Shown here piece by piece: positions 9,080-17,008 of a stretch of 64,000 nt of DNA. Source of the stretch: Burkholderiales bacterium (lineage in GTDB: Bacteria > Pseudomonadota > Gammaproteobacteria > Burkholderiales > Burkholderiaceae_C). Below the pieces are notes generated by a model. The model did not search any database. It worked only from the letters and a program-made list of their open reading frames with translations, and had not been told where the DNA came from. Numbering within the stretch: position 1 is the first letter of the stretch; each line of letters begins with the position of its first letter. The DNA lies in NCBI GenBank assembly GCA_017302505.1, contig JAFLDH010000001.1:28993-92992 (forward strand). The letters run 5' to 3'. A program made the translations under genes and the position numbers.

Positions 9080-9694
9080 ATGCGCCACTTCCTCGTCGCC
9101 CTTCTTGCCGCGCTGACGCTCGCGCTGTCCGGCTGCGGCTACAACACCTTCCAGTCGACCGACGAACAGATCAAGGCCAGCTGGTCGGAGGTGCTCAACC
9201 AGTACCAGCGCCGCGCCGACCTGATCCCGAACATCGTCGCCACCGTCAAGGGCGAGGCCAACTTCGAGCAGGAAACGCTGACCAAGGTGATCGAGGCACG
9301 CGCCAAGGCGACCTCGATCCAGGCCACGCCGGAGCTGGTCAACAACCCCGAGGCGTTCAACAAGTTCCAGGCCGCGCAGGGCGAGCTGTCGAGCGCGCTG
9401 TCGCGCCTGCTCGTGGTCAGCGAGAACTACCCCAGCCTGAAGGCCAATCAGGGCTTCCAGGACCTGCGCGTTCAACTCGAAGGCACCGAGAACCGGATCG
9501 CCGTGGCGCGCGGCCGCTATGTGAAGGCCGTGCAGGACTACAACATCGCCGTCCGCACTTTTCCGAGCAACTTGACGGCAATGGTGTTCGGCTACGGCGT
9601 CAAGGCCAACTTCAGCGTCGCCGACGAGGCGGCGCTTGCGGTGCCGCCGAAGGTCGATCTCGGTGGCATCGGCGCCTCGGGGGCCAGGAAGTGA
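9080..9694 (+). CDS. LemA-family lipoprotein
   Basis: 204 aa. The signal sequence ends in a lipobox L-S-G-C, so it is probably lipid-anchored. The rest is the long-helix LemA domain with Y-Q-R-R-A-D-L-I-P-N-I-V-A-T-V-K-G and the C-terminal F-P-S-N-L. LemA proteins are envelope proteins of unknown biochemical role, commonly encoded with TPM-domain proteins, as here: the next two genes are TPM proteins. The ATG at 9080 follows the MFS stop by 2 bp and has a ribosome-binding site CAGGAG; the stop overlaps the next start by 4 bp. Confidence 0.9.
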   Translation: MRHFLVALLAALTLALSGCGYNTFQSTDEQIKASWSEVLNQYQRRADLIPNIVATVKGEANFEQETLTKVIEARAKATSIQATPELVNNPEAFNKFQAAQGELSSALSRLLVVSENYPSLKANQGFQDLRVQLEGTENRIAVARGRYVKAVQDYNIAVRTFPSNLTAMVFGYGVKANFSVADEAALAVPPKVDLGGIGASGARK

Positions 9695-10572
9695 CAGCAG
9701 CCCGCGTCCCGGTCGGGCGCTTCCTGCGCCGGCTCGCCGTCGTGGGGCTCCTGTGCTCGGCCGCACTCGGCGCGGCAGCCCAGGACCTCGTGCCGGTGCC
9801 GCCTCTGCAAGGTCGGGTGACCGACCTGACCGGTACGCTGACGGCAGCGCAGCGCGCAGCGCTGGAGCAAACGCTGCGTGCGTTCGAGGAGCGCAAGGGC
9901 ACGCAGATCGCCGTGCTGATGGTGCCGACCACGCGGCCGGAGGCGATCGAACCCTTCGCGCTGCGGGTGGTAGAGCAATGGAAGCTGGGCCGGCGCAAGG
10001 TCGACGACGGCGCGTTGCTGCTCGTCGCGAAGGACGATCGCGCCGTCCGTATCGAAGTCGGTTACGGGATCGAAGGCGCACTGAACGACGCGACGGCAGC
10101 ACGGATCATCGCGGAAGTCATCACCCCCCGGTTCCGGCAGGGCGACTTTGATGGGGGCCTCACGGCAGGGCTCGATCAGATCATGCGCGTGCTCGATGGC
10201 GAGGCCCTGCCGCCGCCGACCCGACGACGCGGCGCTGCAGCGGCCGACAACGGCCTCGGTCAAAGCTGGCCCGTGCTGTTCATCGTCGCGCTGGTGCTCG
10301 GCGGCGTGTTGCGGCAGGTACTGGGGCGGGTGCCCGGGGCCCTGGTGGTCGGCGGCGTGCTGGGCGTCGTCGCCTGGTTCGTGCTCGGCACCCTGGCCGT
10401 CGCAGCGATCGCGGGCCTGGCCGGCTTCTTCGTCACGCTGCTGGGCATCGGCATGGGTGGCCACGGCGGCATGCACGGGCACGGCGGACGCCGGGGCGGT
10501 GGCTTCGGCGGAGGCGGTTTCCGTGGCGGCGGTGGCGGTTTTGGCGGAGGCGGTGCCTCCGGCAGGTGGTGA
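9691..10572 (+). CDS. TPM-domain membrane protein (YgcG family)
   Basis: 293 aa, GTG start overlapping the lemA stop. It has a signal peptide, then a TPM domain (about residues 35-170) with V-T-D-L-T-G-T-L-T, G-Y-G-I-E-G-A-L-N-D and the R-F-R-Q-G-D-F-D-G-G-L motif, two membrane helices and a Gly/His-rich tail rich in G-G-G-F-G repeats. The family is linked with LemA and envelope stress or photosystem repair in other organisms; the molecular role is not established. Its stop is 2 bp from the next gene, another TPM protein. Confidence 0.9.
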   Translation: MTAARVPVGRFLRRLAVVGLLCSAALGAAAQDLVPVPPLQGRVTDLTGTLTAAQRAALEQTLRAFEERKGTQIAVLMVPTTRPEAIEPFALRVVEQWKLGRRKVDDGALLLVAKDDRAVRIEVGYGIEGALNDATAARIIAEVITPRFRQGDFDGGLTAGLDQIMRVLDGEALPPPTRRRGAAAADNGLGQSWPVLFIVALVLGGVLRQVLGRVPGALVVGGVLGVVAWFVLGTLAVAAIAGLAGFFVTLLGIGMGGHGGMHGHGGRRGGGFGGGGFRGGGGGFGGGGASGRW

Positions 10573-10574
10573 CC

Positions 10575-11072
10575 ATGGACCTCGCGCGACTCCTGCGCCA
10601 CCTGGCAACGACCTCCGCGCGCGTGCGCCGCGCCTTCCCCGCATCCGCCCTGACCTCGATCGAGCGGGCGATCGCCGCGAGCGAGGCCACCCATGCGGGA
10701 GAGATCCGGTTCGTCGTCGAAGGCGCGCTCGATGGCCTGCCGCTGCTGCGGGGCCAGACGGCGCGCGAACGCGCCATCGAACTCTTCGCGCGACTGCACG
10801 TCTGGGACACCGAACACAACACCGGCGTGCTGATCTACGTACTGCTGGCGGACCGGCGGGTCGAGATCGTCGCCGACCGAGGCATCCATGCCAAGGCCGG
10901 CGCCGAGGCCTGGTCCACGATCTGCCGCGGCATGGAAACGCACTTCGGCACCGGCGACTTCGGCCGCGGCGCCGTCCAGGGCATCGAGGCCGTCACGCAG
11001 CTGGTGACGCGCCATTTCCCGCTCGCGCCCGGCGACCGCAACGAGTTGCCCGACGCGCCGCTCCTGCTCTGA
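10575..11072 (+). CDS. TPM-domain protein, soluble short form
   Basis: 165 aa. It has the TPM fold marks A-G-E-I-R-F-V-V-E, N-T-G-V-L-I-Y-V-L-L-A-D-R-R-V-E-I-V-A-D-R-G-I and the C-terminal F-G-x-G-D-F-G-R-G-A-V, but no signal peptide and no Gly-rich tail, in contrast to its upstream neighbour. An ATG at 10575 is preferred over two in-frame GTG codons at 10566 and 10569 that overlap the previous stop. The triplet LemA, long TPM, short TPM is a recurrent arrangement (general knowledge), pointing to a membrane-associated complex of unknown role. Confidence 0.85.
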   Translation: MDLARLLRHLATTSARVRRAFPASALTSIERAIAASEATHAGEIRFVVEGALDGLPLLRGQTARERAIELFARLHVWDTEHNTGVLIYVLLADRRVEIVADRGIHAKAGAEAWSTICRGMETHFGTGDFGRGAVQGIEAVTQLVTRHFPLAPGDRNELPDAPLLL

Positions 11073-11094
11073 ACACACACCAGAAGGGGACTCC

Positions 11095-12453
11095 ATGCAA
11101 CTGCAATTCCTCGGCGCCACCGGCACCGTCACCGGCTCGAAGTACCTGCTGTGCCACGAGGGTGCGACGCTGCTCGTCGACTGCGGCCTGTTCCAGGGCT
11201 ACAAGCAACTGCGGCTGCGCAACTGGGCGCCGATGCCGGTGCCGGCCGCCGGCATCGACGCGATCGTGCTGACGCACGCCCACATCGACCACAGCGGCTA
11301 CGTGCCGCTGCTGGCACGGCAGGGTTTCAAGGGCAAGGTCTACTGCACGGAAGCAACCTACGAGCTGTGTCGCATCCTGCTGCCCGACAGCGGCCACCTG
11401 CAGGAGGAGGAAGCCGAGTACGCCAACCGGCGCGGCTACTCCAAGCACAAGCCGGCGCTGCCGCTGTACACCCGCGAGGACGCCGAGCGCTGTCTGAAGC
11501 AGTTCTTGCCGCGGCCCTTTGGCACCGCCTGGAACCCGGCGCCCGGCCTGCAGGCGCGCCTGGACCCGTCCGGGCACATGCTGGGCTCGGCCTTCGTGAA
11601 GATCGACGACGATCGGCGCTCGATCCTGTTCTCCGGCGACATCGGTCGTCCGAACGACCTGGTGCTGGCCGCGCCGGCCCGCGTCCCGGGTGCCGACTTC
11701 GCCGTGGTCGAGTCCACCTACGGCGACCGCCAGCACGAGGCGAGCGATCCGCTGCTCAAGCTTGGCGAGGTCATCAACCGCACGGCCGCTCGCGGCGGTG
11801 TCGTGGTGATTCCGGCCTTCGCAGTGGGCCGCGCGCAGAACCTGATGTACTGCATCCACCTGCTCAAGGAGCGCGGCATCATCCACCATCTGCCGGTCTA
11901 CCTCGACAGCCCGATGGCCACCGACGCGACGCGCATCTACCACGCGCACCGCAGCGAGCACCGGCTGAGCCCCGAGCAATGCGAGGCCATGTGCCGTGCG
12001 GCGACGATCGTCAACAAGCCCGACGACTCGCGCGCGCTGAGCGCACGGCGTGGCCCGATGGTCATCATCTCGGCCAGCGGCATGGCCACAGGCGGGCGCG
12101 TCGTCCACCACCTGAAGGCCTTCGCACCGGACCGCCGCAACACGATCCTGTTCGCGGGCTACCAGGCTGGCGGCACCCGTGGTGCCGCCATCCTCCAAGG
12201 TGCCACCTCGGTGCGCATCCATGGCGAGGACGTGCCGATCCAGGCCGAGGTGGCAGCGCTGGACAGCCTGTCCGCGCACGCAGACGCCGGCGAGATCCTG
12301 CAGTGGCTGCGCGGCTTCGACGCGCCGCCGGCGCAGACCTTCATCACCCACGGTGAACCGGCGGCGGCCGACGCGATGCGCTCGCGCATCGAGCGCGAGC
12401 TGCACTGGCCGTGCCGCGTGCCCGACTATCTGGAAACGGTGGAGCTGGAATGA
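11095..12453 (+). CDS. Beta-CASP metallo-beta-lactamase-fold hydrolase (RNA-processing type)
   Basis: 452 aa. The catalytic metal motif H-A-H-I-D-H is near residue 61, followed by S-G-H-M-L-G-S-A and an S-T-Y-G-D-R-Q-H motif. The C-terminal part has S-A-S-G-M-A-T-G-G-R and S-A-H-A-D and ends with a T-H-G-E segment, as in the RNA-specificity (beta-CASP/RMMBL) proteins. Relatives cut or trim RNA as zinc nucleases. It has AAGGGG before the ATG and its stop overlaps the next gene by 4 bp (ATGA), so it is translationally coupled to the phosphorylase gene. Nucleotides released by an RNase could feed the two genes that follow (inference). Confidence 0.9.
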   Translation: MQLQFLGATGTVTGSKYLLCHEGATLLVDCGLFQGYKQLRLRNWAPMPVPAAGIDAIVLTHAHIDHSGYVPLLARQGFKGKVYCTEATYELCRILLPDSGHLQEEEAEYANRRGYSKHKPALPLYTREDAERCLKQFLPRPFGTAWNPAPGLQARLDPSGHMLGSAFVKIDDDRRSILFSGDIGRPNDLVLAAPARVPGADFAVVESTYGDRQHEASDPLLKLGEVINRTAARGGVVVIPAFAVGRAQNLMYCIHLLKERGIIHHLPVYLDSPMATDATRIYHAHRSEHRLSPEQCEAMCRAATIVNKPDDSRALSARRGPMVIISASGMATGGRVVHHLKAFAPDRRNTILFAGYQAGGTRGAAILQGATSVRIHGEDVPIQAEVAALDSLSAHADAGEILQWLRGFDAPPAQTFITHGEPAAADAMRSRIERELHWPCRVPDYLETVELE

Positions 12454-13988
12454 CTTCGGCTACCACCCCGCCCCACGGCGACGACGCCGAGAACCGCTTG
12501 CGCGCCTGGCGCACGGGCATCGACACCTACCGGGAGCCGGTGGTCTACATGCACCGCGACTGCGCTGTTTGCCGATCCGAGGGCTTCACGACGCAGGCTC
12601 GCGTGCAACTGACCGCGGGCCAGCGCAGCATCGTCGCCACGCTCAGCGTCGTCGACGGACCGTGGCTGGGACAGGGTGTTGCGGGCCTGTCCGATGCAGC
12701 GTGGACGTCACTGTGTGCCACGCCTGGTGAATGGCTCAGCGTCAGCCATGCACCGGTGCTCGACTCGCTCAGCCATGTCCGCGCCAAGGTCTACGGCCAG
12801 CGCCTCGGTGCCGGCGCCTTTCGCGCCGTCATCGGCGACATCGCGGCCGGCCGCTACGCCGATCTGCACCTGGCCACCTTCATCACCGCCTGCGCCGGCG
12901 ACCGCCTCGATCTCGACGAGACCGTCTCGTTAACACGGGCGATGATCGACGTGGGCGAACGGCTGGCATGGGGCCGCGACAGGGTCGTCGACAAACATTG
13001 CGTCGGCGGCCTGCCCGGCAACCGCACGACGCTGCTCGTCGTGCCCATCGTCGCGGCCTGCGGGCTGACGATGCCCAAGACCTCGTCGCGTGCGATCACG
13101 TCCCCCGCGGGCACCGCAGACACGATGGAGGTACTGGCCCCGGTCGACCTCGGCATCGCCGCGATGCGGCGCACGGTGGAACGCACCGGCGCCTGCATCG
13201 TCTGGGGAGGTTCGGTCCGGCTGAGCCCGGCCGACGACATCCTGATTCGTGTCGAGCGTCCGCTCGATCTCGACAGCGAGGGCCAGCTGGTCGCCTCCGT
13301 GTTGTCCAAGAAGGCTGCGGCCGGCTCGACGCACGTGCTGATCGACTTGCCGGTCGGGCCGACGGCCAAGGTCCGCAGCGCCGAGGCTGCACAGACGCTC
13401 GGGCGCCGGCTCGTCGAGGTTGGCCGGGCCATCGGATTGCAGGTGGCGTTGCGCGTCACCGACGGCCAGCAGCCGGTCGGGCGCGGCATCGGCCCGGCGC
13501 TGGAGGCGCGCGACGTGCTGGCCGTGCTGCGCCGACAGGCCGACGCGCCAGACGATTTGAGACAGCGCGCCTTGCGTCTGGCTGGCGACGTCCTCGAGCT
13601 GGGCGGCGCGGCCCCGGAAGGCCACGGCCTGCGCCTGGCGACCGAGGTTCTGGCCGACGACCGGGCCTGGTCGAAGTTCGCCGCCATCTGCGAAGCCCAG
13701 GGCGGCCTGCGCGAGCTGCCACTGGCGTCGCACCGGCGGGTCGTCGAGGCACGCGCGAGGGGGCGCATCACGGCGATCGACAACCGCGTGCTTTCGCGCG
13801 CCGCCAAACTCGCCGGCGCCCCGAAGGCAGCGGCCGCCGGCGTCGACGTGCACGCCCGCCTCGGCGACATCGTGCAGCCCGGGCAGCCACTCTTCACGCT
13901 GCATGCGCAGGCTCCGGGAGAACTGGCTTACGCGCAGCAATACATCGAAACCCGTCCCCCCATCTTCCAGATCTCGGAGCTGTCTTGA
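12450..13988 (+). CDS. AMP/thymidine phosphorylase, type 2 (archaeal AMP-phosphorylase-like)
   Basis: 512 aa. An N-terminal extension of about 90 residues, which ordinary DeoA lacks, precedes the three phosphorylase domains. The phosphate site reads D-K-H-C-V-G-G-L-P-G-N-R-T-T (K182, C184), the form found in archaeal AMP phosphorylases and bacterial type-2 thymidine phosphorylases, with Cys where DeoA has Ser. The base site S-S-R-A-I-T-S-P-A-G-T-A-D-T-M-E and a later K-K-A-A-A-G are intact. It splits a nucleoside or NMP with phosphate, giving base and ribose phosphate. It overlaps both neighbours by 4 bp, so it is coupled to the metallo-hydrolase and the PRPP-synthetase-like gene. A decayed paralogue is at 30991-32154. 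Confidence 0.88.
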   Translation: MTSATTPPHGDDAENRLRAWRTGIDTYREPVVYMHRDCAVCRSEGFTTQARVQLTAGQRSIVATLSVVDGPWLGQGVAGLSDAAWTSLCATPGEWLSVSHAPVLDSLSHVRAKVYGQRLGAGAFRAVIGDIAAGRYADLHLATFITACAGDRLDLDETVSLTRAMIDVGERLAWGRDRVVDKHCVGGLPGNRTTLLVVPIVAACGLTMPKTSSRAITSPAGTADTMEVLAPVDLGIAAMRRTVERTGACIVWGGSVRLSPADDILIRVERPLDLDSEGQLVASVLSKKAAAGSTHVLIDLPVGPTAKVRSAEAAQTLGRRLVEVGRAIGLQVALRVTDGQQPVGRGIGPALEARDVLAVLRRQADAPDDLRQRALRLAGDVLELGGAAPEGHGLRLATEVLADDRAWSKFAAICEAQGGLRELPLASHRRVVEARARGRITAIDNRVLSRAAKLAGAPKAAAAGVDVHARLGDIVQPGQPLFTLHAQAPGELAYAQQYIETRPPIFQISELS

Positions 13989-14944
13989 GACCGATCGTCT
14001 TCCATCTGCCCGGCGACGAGGCCTTTGCCGACCGGCTGGTGCGTGCGCTGCAGGGCGAACGTGCCGGGCTGGAACGGCACCGCTTTCCGGACTGCGAATC
14101 GCTGGTCCGCCTGGATGCGGACGTGACGGACCGGACCGTCGTGATTACATGCAGCCTGGCGCGGCCCGACGAGAAGACCTTGCCGCTACTGTTCGCGGCC
14201 GATGCCGCGCGCGACCTCGGCGCGGCGAAGGTGCTGCTCGCGGCGCCCTACCTCGCCTACCTGCGGCAGGACCGGCGCTTCCACGCCGGCGAGGCGGTGA
14301 CGTCGCGCTCCTACGCAGCGCTGCTGTCGGCCGCCTTCGATGGGCTCGTGACGGCCGATCCGCACCTGCACCGCTACCACGCACTCGACGAGATCTACCG
14401 CATTCCGACACGGGTCGTGCACACGGCGCCGCTGATCGCCCGCTGGGTCGCGGCACATGTCGAACGCCCGCTGCTGATCGGCCCCGACTCGGAGAGCGAG
14501 CAATGGGTCGCGCAGGTCGCTGCCGCCGCCGGTGCCCCCTGGACCGTGCTGCAGAAGATCCGCCGCGGCGACCGCGATGTCGAGGTCAGCCTGCCGGACG
14601 TGTCGGCCTGGCCCGACCGCCAGCCGGTGCTGGTCGACGACATCGTCTCGAGCGCACGTACCATGATCCAGGCGGTGGCCAGCGTGCGCCGCGTCGGATT
14701 GCCGGCGCCGCTGTGCATCGGGGTGCATGCGCTGTTTGCGCCGGGCGCGTACGAGGAACTGCTGGCCAGCCGGCCGGCCCGCGTGCTCAGCTGCGACACG
14801 GTGCCGCACCCATCCAACGAGATCAGCGTGGTCGAACCGATGGCGCGCGCGCTGGAGGAGTTGATGGACGGGCAAGGAACGACCCTGCTGGAGGCCCGAG
14901 CGGCGGCCGAATTGGGCTGGCGCCCGGTCACGCGCAAGCCATGA
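13985..14944 (+). CDS. Ribose-phosphate pyrophosphokinase-like protein
   Basis: 319 aa, TTG start overlapping the phosphorylase stop (TTGA). PRPP-synthetase marks are present: the catalytic loop Y-L-R-Q-D-R-R-F-H-A-G-E-A near residue 90 and the PRPP loop V-D-D-I-V-S-S-A-R-T-M near residue 215. Canonical Prs enzymes make PRPP from ribose-5-phosphate and ATP. This divergent form is physically coupled to a phosphorylase that would release ribose-1-phosphate or ribose-1,5-bisphosphate, so its true substrate or direction may differ (inference). The 5' boundary is chosen because no in-frame ATG precedes the first conserved strand. Confidence 0.85.
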   Translation: MRPIVFHLPGDEAFADRLVRALQGERAGLERHRFPDCESLVRLDADVTDRTVVITCSLARPDEKTLPLLFAADAARDLGAAKVLLAAPYLAYLRQDRRFHAGEAVTSRSYAALLSAAFDGLVTADPHLHRYHALDEIYRIPTRVVHTAPLIARWVAAHVERPLLIGPDSESEQWVAQVAAAAGAPWTVLQKIRRGDRDVEVSLPDVSAWPDRQPVLVDDIVSSARTMIQAVASVRRVGLPAPLCIGVHALFAPGAYEELLASRPARVLSCDTVPHPSNEISVVEPMARALEELMDGQGTTLLEARAAAELGWRPVTRKP

Positions 14945-14956
14945 GGGAGACATCCC

Positions 14957-15571
14957 GTGCTGCGCGGCGCACTCGAATCCGGGCTGATGCGCACGCTGCT
15001 GCGGCGGGCCGACAGCCGCGCGTTCCCGGTCGTGGTCGGCACCGTGGCGCTTGCTGCGACGTTGTCGATGTCCGTACCCTTTGCAACCCTGCTGGTCGCG
15101 GCGGTGCTGATGGCGCGGCGCCGCTGGGGCACGATCGCCGTGGGGGCCAGTCTGGGCGCAGCGCTGGGCGCGGCCGTGCTGTACCTGGTGTTCCACCACC
15201 TCGGCTGGGCCCGGCTGTTTGCCGCCTACCCCGAGGTCGTGCGTTCGTCCGCCTGGAGCGACGCAACCCGCTGGTTGTCCGCCTACGGCGTCCTGGCCTT
15301 GCTTGCCATCGCCGCCACGCCGCTGCCGCTGACCCCGGCGCTGATGTTCGCCGGCATCTCCCGGCTGCCGATCATCGAGGTGGTGCTCGCGCTGTGGATC
15401 GGCAAACTCGCGAAGTACCTCGTCTACGCCTGGCTGGCCTCGCGCTTTCCGGAGCGTGCGCTGCAGCGCGGTCAGCGGCATGCCGAAACACTGCGCGTCA
15501 TCGTCGCCCGTGCCCTGTCGCCCACGCCGGCTCGGCGGGACGACACCACGTCGTCCGGGGAACTGCGGTGA
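14957..15571 (+). CDS. VTT/DedA-like (SNARE-associated) membrane protein
   Basis: 204 aa, GTG start with GGGAGA upstream. It has several hydrophobic helices and the C-terminal family pattern I-A-A-T-P-L-P-L-T-P then G-K-L-A-K-Y-L-V-Y-A-W-L-A. VTT/DedA proteins are membrane proteins thought to move lipid carriers or maintain membrane potential. The N-terminal half (residues 15-75) is less conserved and the whole is slightly shorter than DedA. It follows the PRPP-synthetase-like gene by 12 bp. Confidence 0.65.
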   Translation: MLRGALESGLMRTLLRRADSRAFPVVVGTVALAATLSMSVPFATLLVAAVLMARRRWGTIAVGASLGAALGAAVLYLVFHHLGWARLFAAYPEVVRSSAWSDATRWLSAYGVLALLAIAATPLPLTPALMFAGISRLPIIEVVLALWIGKLAKYLVYAWLASRFPERALQRGQRHAETLRVIVARALSPTPARRDDTTSSGELR

Positions 15572-15629
15572 TGACGCCTGGCGGGCCGCCGGCCCGACCG
15601 ACCGACACCATCCTGCAGGAGTCGTGCTG

Positions 15630-16301
15630 ATGTGCTTCTCCGCGCAAGCCAGCTTTACCGCCAGCGCCGTGTTGCTGATCGTCGGCGCGGCCACCGTGCG
15701 GCGCGCGCGAGTTCGCTCGGAACTGCCGTACGCCTGGATTCCAGTGCTCTTCGGCATCCAGCAACTGCTCGAGGGCGCGCTCTGGCTGACCTTCCCGGAC
15801 CGCGCGCCGCCGCTCAACACCGCTCTGACGCATGCCTACTCGTTCTTCTCGCACGTGTTGTGGCCGATCTACGTGCCGCTGGCCGCACTGGCGCTGGAGA
15901 CCGTGCCCTGGCGGCGGCGAATCCTGATCGCCATCGCCATCGCGGGCAGCGCCGTGGGCCTGTACCTGCTGGCCACGCTGTTCACGCTGCCGATCGTCGC
16001 CACGGTGACAGGCCAGCACATCGCCTACGCGTCGCCGCACTTCTATGCGGTGGCGGCGATGTCGCTGTACCTGCTGGGCACTTGCGCCAGCCTGATGTTC
16101 TCCAGCCACGTGCGGGTGGTTGCTTTCGGCGTGGCCGCGTTCGTGTCCGCGGTGGCGGCCTACGTCTTCTACGCGACCTGGTTCATCTCGGTGTGGTGTT
16201 TCTTCGCCGGGATGCTCAGCGTCATCGTCTTCCTGTATTTCACCGATGCGCGCCGAACCGCGCCGATTCCCGGCGCGGCGCGGGAACTGCAGGCACATTG
16301 A
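15630..16301 (+). CDS. DUF6629-type seven-helix membrane protein
   Basis: 223 aa with about seven hydrophobic segments. It starts M-C-F-S-A-Q-A-S-F, a conserved N-terminus of a family of bacterial membrane proteins of unknown role (DUF6629, from memory). F-G-I-Q-Q-L-L-E-G is a second conserved block. The last base of its stop codon is the first base of the next gene's ATG. No function can be given; co-translation with a SAM methyltransferase is the only clue. Confidence 0.7.
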   Translation: MCFSAQASFTASAVLLIVGAATVRRARVRSELPYAWIPVLFGIQQLLEGALWLTFPDRAPPLNTALTHAYSFFSHVLWPIYVPLAALALETVPWRRRILIAIAIAGSAVGLYLLATLFTLPIVATVTGQHIAYASPHFYAVAAMSLYLLGTCASLMFSSHVRVVAFGVAAFVSAVAAYVFYATWFISVWCFFAGMLSVIVFLYFTDARRTAPIPGAARELQAH

Positions 16302-17008
16302 TGGACCGGACTAAGGGCTTCACGCCCGCGCTCGGCTTTCACGCCCTCACGCCGCTGTATGACCGGGTGGTGGCGCTGACGACGCGTGAGCGGACCTTCA
16401 AGCGGGTGCTGCTCGACCAGGCGGCCATCGAGCCGGGCCAACAGGTTCTGGATGTGGGCTGCGGCACCGGCACGTTGGCCATCGCGGCACAGCGCCGACA
16501 GCCGGGCGTGCGTGTGTCGGCGTTCGATGCCGACCCCGCGGTCCTCGCCATCGCGGCGCGCAAGGCACGGCACGCCGGCGCCGATGTGGCCTTCGACCTG
16601 GGTCGCTCGTCCGCCCTACCCTATGCCGACGGACATTTCGACCGCGTGCTGTCGAGCCTGTTCTTCCATCACCTGGCCTGGGGCGACAAACTGCTGACCG
16701 CGCACCAGATGCACCGCGTGCTGCGCCCTGGCGGGCAACTGCACGTCGCCGACTGGGGCCGAGCGGGTGGCCTGGCCAGCCGGACCGCGTTCCTGGCGAT
16801 CCAGCTTCTCGACGGCTTCGACACCACCAGCGACAACGTCGCCGGACTGCTGCCGGTGTTGTTTGCTTCTGCGGGATTCCGCCAGGTCGAAGAAACAGGC
16901 CGGATCGCCACGGCCTTCGGCATCGTCTCACTGTACCGGGCCGTAAAGGGCGGCACCGCGCCGGAGCAAGGCTGCCCAGCGCGAAACCGCGTGCCCCCAC
17001 ATGGGTGA
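16301..17008 (+). CDS. Class I SAM-dependent methyltransferase
   Basis: 235 aa. Motif I is V-L-D-V-G-C-G-T-G-T-L-A-I near residue 50, motif II an acidic D-A-D-P near residue 74, and the post-motif H-R-V-L-R-P-G-G-Q-L is typical of UbiE/ArsM-like methyltransferases. The N-terminal F-H-A-L-T-P-L-Y-D resembles enzymes acting on quinones or small lipophilic substrates. Its start overlaps the DUF6629 stop by 1 bp and its end overlaps the next gene, an ABC1 kinase, by 8 bp. An action on quinone precursors would match a UbiB-like neighbour, but this is a guess. Confidence 0.85.
   Translation: MDRTKGFTPALGFHALTPLYDRVVALTTRERTFKRVLLDQAAIEPGQQVLDVGCGTGTLAIAAQRRQPGVRVSAFDADPAVLAIAARKARHAGADVAFDLGRSSALPYADGHFDRVLSSLFFHHLAWGDKLLTAHQMHRVLRPGGQLHVADWGRAGGLASRTAFLAIQLLDGFDTTSDNVAGLLPVLFASAGFRQVEETGRIATAFGIVSLYRAVKGGTAPEQGCPARNRVPPHG

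Noticed and set aside
12450-13988. Archaeal-style pentose-bisphosphate (RuBisCO) pathway
   Set aside because: The phosphorylase is of the right family, but no ribose-1,5-bisphosphate isomerase or RuBisCO gene is in the window.
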